Shown: one piece after another, positions 6,990 to 8,709 of the stretch | Layout of the letters: every line of letters starts with the position of its first letter | Position numbering within the stretch: the stretch's first letter is position 1 | NCBI GenBank assembly: GCA_024697985.1 | Contig: JAILRX010000275.1 | Location: forward strand, 1 to 8,709 | Direction of reading: 5' to 3' | Origin: Treponemataceae bacterium | Lineage (GTDB): Bacteria; Spirochaetota; Spirochaetia; Treponematales; Treponemataceae | Length of the DNA stretch: 8,709 nt | Made by a program: the position numbers and the translations under genes | Notes under the pieces: model-generated | What the model saw: the letters and a program-made list of their open reading frames with translations, nothing else | The model's database searches: none | What the model was told of the DNA's origin: nothing

Positions 6990-7673
6990 ATGCTTATTGC
7001 CGATAAAAAAAGTATGAAAGCGAAATTTTGCAGAACTTCTTTTTATATTGTCTTTGCCTGTGCAGTAATCATGTCGTTCACAGGCGCATGGATGGCTTGT
7101 GCTGAGACACAGCCTGTTTCTCACCAGACTCCGTACGTTTTGAAATCAAACGCAGTTGCCTCATTTTATGCTGAACAATATCACGGCCGAAAAACTTCGA
7201 ATGGCGAAACATTCAATATGAATGATATGACGGCCGCACACAAAACACTGCCTTTTGGAACAATCGTCAAGGTAACAAACCTTTCAAACGGAAAATCAGT
7301 TCAAGTAAGGATTAACGACCGAGGACCTTTCGTTGCAGGCCGGGAAATCGACCTTTCAAAAGAAGCCGCCCGTCGTCTCGATATGATTGGATCGGGAACA
7401 GCAAATGTAAGATTGACGGTTCTAAAACTTCCGGCAGAAAACACATACAGATATCAGTTTGGATCCTATAACTCGAAAGAAAACGCATCAGTCCTCGCAA
7501 AACAGCTTAAAAACAAGGGATTTGATGTAAAATACGAAATCGCAAAAACCAGCAACGGAAACAGCATCGTAAGAGTCGTAATTCCATACGTTCCTGAAAG
7601 CGGAAGAGTTTCCCTGGAAAAAAAGCTTAAGAGCACAGGTTTTTCCAACTTTGTAGTACGGCTGGAAAAATAA
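6990..7673 (+). CDS. rlpA: RlpA-like septal ring lytic transglycosylase (DPBB + SPOR)
   Basis: Exported cell-wall protein of 227 aa, expected to act on peptidoglycan at division sites. The N-terminus has a signal peptide (hydrophobic FYIVFACAVIMSF, probable cleavage after ACA, residue 38). The double-psi beta-barrel (about 56-147) carries ASFYAEQYHGRKTSNGETF, TAAHKTLPFGT and RINDRGPF. His 84 and Asp 110 match the catalytic pair reported for Pseudomonas RlpA. A C-terminal SPOR domain (about 153-226) starts YRYQFGSYNSKENA and binds denuded septal glycan in other bacteria. No lipobox Cys is evident at the cleavage site, unlike the lipoprotein RlpA of E. coli, so this may be a soluble periplasmic form. 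Start is uncertain: the ATG at 6990 has AAAGG close by (3-base spacing), while the ATG at 7014 gives a more typical short n-region (MKAKF) but lacks a Shine-Dalgarno. Confidence 0.88.
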   Translation: MLIADKKSMKAKFCRTSFYIVFACAVIMSFTGAWMACAETQPVSHQTPYVLKSNAVASFYAEQYHGRKTSNGETFNMNDMTAAHKTLPFGTIVKVTNLSNGKSVQVRINDRGPFVAGREIDLSKEAARRLDMIGSGTANVRLTVLKLPAENTYRYQFGSYNSKENASVLAKQLKNKGFDVKYEIAKTSNGNSIVRVVIPYVPESGRVSLEKKLKSTGFSNFVVRLEK

Positions 7674-7681
7674 CTGATCGC

Positions 7682-7819
7682 GAACCGCACTCACCACGCA
7701 TATTTATGCCGACCACAAAATTCTTTAAGTAGAAAAATTCTTTTCCGGGCAGAACTGCTTTCACCACGTACATTTATGCAAGCCACAAAATTCTTTAAGT
7801 AGAAAAATTCTTACCCGGC
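7682..7819. repeat. Two tandem direct repeats, 70-bp period
   Basis: Copy 1 (about 7682-7749) and copy 2 (about 7752-7819) align at an exact 70-bp offset. A block of 30 bases (7713-7742 and 7783-7812) is identical, and the flanks are similar but diverged. Each copy contains AAAATTCTT twice, 17 bp apart (7717 and 7734; 7787 and 7804). A short GCTTTCACC remnant at 7826-7834 may mark the start of a third, degraded unit. They lie immediately before the parS pair. Function unknown. Confidence 0.85.
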
Positions 7820-7842
7820 GGTTTGGCTTTCACCCTGCCGAA

Positions 7843-7858
7843 TGTTTCACGTGAAACA
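7843..7858. promoter_or_regulatory. parS site 1 (ParB-binding centromere site)
   Basis: TGTTTCACGTGAAACA is a perfect 16-bp palindrome and matches the conserved bacterial parS consensus (TGTTNCACGTGAAACA) bound by chromosomal ParB/Spo0J. The parAB genes are not in the window. ParB would load here and spread to help chromosome segregation. Confidence 0.93.
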
Positions 7859-7873
7859 ACGTAACATGAAACA
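7858..7873. promoter_or_regulatory. Degenerate parS half-site
   Basis: Directly abutting parS 1, ACATGAAACA (7864-7873) matches the right arm ACGTGAAACA at 9 of 10 positions, while the left arm is largely lost. It could be a decayed site or a weak ParB contact. Binding is doubtful. Confidence 0.3.
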
Positions 7874-7913
7874 AGACTCGATATATTCGCTTCCTTACCT
7901 GAACCACGGCAAA

Positions 7914-7929
7914 TGTTTCACGTGAAACA
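7914..7929. promoter_or_regulatory. parS site 2 (ParB-binding centromere site)
   Basis: A second perfect TGTTTCACGTGAAACA begins 71 bp after the first. Beyond the palindrome the two sites share little flanking sequence, so selection on the 16-mer itself is likely. Two exact copies of a 16-bp palindrome in one intergenic region make chance very unlikely. Confidence 0.93.
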
Positions 7930-8048
7930 GTTTGTTATAGATTGAACTGTGCCAAATCTCGCAGCCGAAAAATAAAAAGCTGGCAATATTCTAGTAATCA
8001 GTAAAAGAGGGGTTTGCGGAAAATAGTTTTTGAAAAATCCATTTGGGC

Positions 8049-8082
8049 AAAAAAAAACCCCGAGCTTAACGCCCGAGGCTTT
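8049..8082 (-). terminator. Rho-independent terminator of the outer-membrane protein gene
   Basis: In minus-strand RNA, CCUCGGGC (8078-8071), a GUUAA loop and GCUCGGGG (8065-8058) pair fully with two G-U wobbles. The stem is extended by AAAG against U residues. A run of nine U (8057-8049) follows. It lies about 20 bp after the stop of the small outer-membrane protein gene. In the plus direction the following TTTCTATAT is a poor tail, so any effect on read-through from rlpA is weaker. Confidence 0.9.
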
Positions 8083-8102
8083 CTATATCCTAAGTGTTCA
8101 GA

Positions 8103-8597
8103 TTAGAACCAGAATCGGATACCACCAGCATAACCACCATAAAGTCTAAGCCAGTTCCATCCGAATGAAGGAAGGAATGAAACGTAGAAGTTTGGCTGCC
8201 ACTGTCCGAAGAATTCAATTCCGAAGTTTTTGTCGAATGCCAAGTAGATGTTTGTTCCGAAGAATCCGTAAACACCTGCACCAAGAGCAAAGTAGCTAGA
8301 ACCAAATCCGAGGCCTACGTTAGCACCTGCACCAGCCTGCAATCCCCAATTGAAGAAATCGCCATCGATGAAGTACCATTCCCAGAATTTGTATTCACCA
8401 GAAACAGCAAGACCAAAATATCCGGAACCGATGTAATCGTAACCGATTCCCAAGTAAAGTCCCTGATGTCCATCAAGTGCAAGAGTCAAAGATCCTGTAC
8501 CTGTTACGTTAGAGTTCATAGCACCAATTCCGAATGCAAAAGCACCAGATACTGCAAGTGCAACAACCAACAACAATTCAATAATTTTTTTGTTCAT
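8103..8597 (-). CDS. Small outer-membrane beta-barrel protein, family not recognised
   Basis: Product of 164 aa with a clear signal peptide (MNKK, hydrophobic 8-18, cleavage after AFA at 21) and no lipobox. The mature 143 residues are Gly- and aromatic-rich with alternating hydrophobic patterns (LYLGIGYDYIG, YFGLAVSGEYKFW, YFALGAGVYGFFG, LYGGYAGGIRFWF) typical of amphipathic beta strands. It ends in Phe, the usual insertion signal of outer-membrane barrels. The size suits an eight-stranded barrel. I cannot name a family or substrate. Start: GAGAGG lies upstream of the ATG at 8597 with about 7 bases between; an upstream in-frame TTG at 8612 overlaps that Shine-Dalgarno and is rejected. It stands alone with its own promoter and terminator. 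The consensus -35, 5' hairpin and strong terminator suggest an abundant protein, which is an inference. Confidence 0.82.
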   Translation of the reverse strand: MNKKIIELLLVVALAVSGAFAFGIGAMNSNVTGTGSLTLALDGHQGLYLGIGYDYIGSGYFGLAVSGEYKFWEWYFIDGDFFNWGLQAGAGANVGLGFGSSYFALGAGVYGFFGTNIYLAFDKNFGIEFFGQWQPNFYVSFLPSFGWNWLRLYGGYAGGIRFWF

Positions 8598-8604
8598 ATC
8601 TGAA

Positions 8605-8610
8605 CCTCTC
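8605..8610 (-). promoter_or_regulatory. Shine-Dalgarno deciding the outer-membrane protein start
   Basis: GAGAGG on the minus strand lies 7 bases before the ATG at 8597. It excludes the in-frame TTG at 8612, which partly overlaps it. Confidence 0.7.
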
Positions 8611-8622
8611 AATTTGTTTTTT

Positions 8623-8642
8623 ATTATTTCCTACGAAATAAT
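8623..8642 (-). other. 5'-UTR stem-loop of the outer-membrane protein mRNA
   Basis: AUUAUUUC (8642-8635) pairs perfectly with GAAAUAAU (8630-8623) around a GUAG loop, an 8-bp AU-rich hairpin. It would begin within a few bases of the predicted transcript 5' end. Such 5' stems stabilise some outer-membrane protein messages, for example E. coli ompA; that role here is inferred. Confidence 0.55.
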
Positions 8643-8654
8643 TTACAAATTTAA

Positions 8655-8682
8655 TTTTTAAACATAATTGTAACTTTGTCAA
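8655..8682 (-). promoter_or_regulatory. Promoter of the outer-membrane protein gene
   Basis: A perfect TTGACA -35 (8682-8677) and, 16 bp on, TAAAAA (8660-8655) as the likely -10, with a TG a few bases before it. Start of transcription is predicted near 8648, giving a leader of about 50 bases. The -10 is AT-rich and its exact register is uncertain. Confidence 0.65.
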
Positions 8683-8697
8683 GAGAATTATGTTTAA
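8658..8697. repeat. 12-bp perfect inverted repeat around the -35 box (candidate operator)
   Basis: TTAAACATAATT (8658-8669) and AATTATGTTTAA (8686-8697) are exact reverse complements separated by 16 bp. The TTGACA -35 sits in the middle, and the inner arm overlaps the -10 region. A dimeric regulator bound here would block or modulate RNA polymerase. The regulator is unknown. Confidence 0.65.
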
Positions 8698-8709
8698 CTC
8701 TTTTTCCCC

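Larger units (their letters stand above)
7674..8048. other. Gene-free centromere-like intergenic region
   Basis: No credible coding sequence fills this stretch. From left to right it holds two 70-bp-period direct repeats (7682-7819), a perfect parS palindrome (7843-7858), a degenerate right half-site abutting it, and a second perfect parS (7914-7929). About 120 bp (7930-8048) follow in which I see no clear element. No obvious terminator follows the rlpA-like gene. Confidence 0.7.

Noticed and set aside
7466..7697. Minus-strand open frames over the end of the rlpA-like gene
   Set aside because: They are antisense to the SPOR domain, with no start signals or recognisable domains.
7682..7929. 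Possible CRISPR array in the repeat region
   Set aside because: Only two long repeats with a 70-bp period, diverged flanks instead of unique spacers, and no cas genes.
8009..8061. Long-range GGGGTTT and AAACCCC pairing
   Set aside because: Seven bases with about 39 between, and it competes with the much stronger terminator hairpin at 8058-8078. Probably incidental.

Overview
The window looks like chromosome of a host-associated spirochaete, most likely a Treponema. This rests on recognising gene families rather than on a database search. The pointers are a BMP-family lipoprotein with a two-domain ABC ATPase and two permeases, arranged like the purine-nucleoside uptake genes of Treponema pallidum, a membrane diguanylate cyclase, an RlpA-type DPBB-SPOR protein, and a small aromatic-rich outer-membrane barrel ending in Phe. 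The DNA is moderately AT-rich.

Positions 1-4740 (minus strand) form one likely operon, read xpt > BMP lipoprotein > ABC ATPase > permease 1 > permease 2 (cut by the left edge). Xpt converts xanthine to XMP. The transporter would bring in purine nucleosides or bases, so the unit reads as purine uptake plus salvage. The three distal genes overlap by a few bases. A terminator-like hairpin follows the lipoprotein gene and probably lowers expression of the rest. The xpt promoter lies so close to its ATG that the mRNA should be leaderless, leaving no room for the purine riboswitch found upstream of xpt in many Firmicutes.

Positions 4741-6260 hold a divergent promoter region and a membrane GGDEF protein. 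Positions 6267-6953 (minus strand, convergent) encode an HTH-WYL type regulator, also apparently leaderless. Only 36 bp separate it from the divergent rlpA-like gene (6990-7673).

Positions 7674-8048 carry no gene but are highly structured. Two 70-bp-period direct repeats are followed by two perfect copies of the 16-bp bacterial parS palindrome, 71 bp apart, with a degenerate half-site between them. This is a ParB-binding centromere cluster and suggests an origin-proximal location. It is the most notable element here.

Positions 8049-8709 (minus strand) hold a small outer-membrane beta-barrel gene with a complete expression unit: a consensus -35, a perfect 12-bp inverted repeat around that -35, a hairpin at the predicted mRNA 5' end, a good Shine-Dalgarno and a strong terminator.

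No complete new multi-gene system is visible. The novelty lies mainly in non-coding structure.
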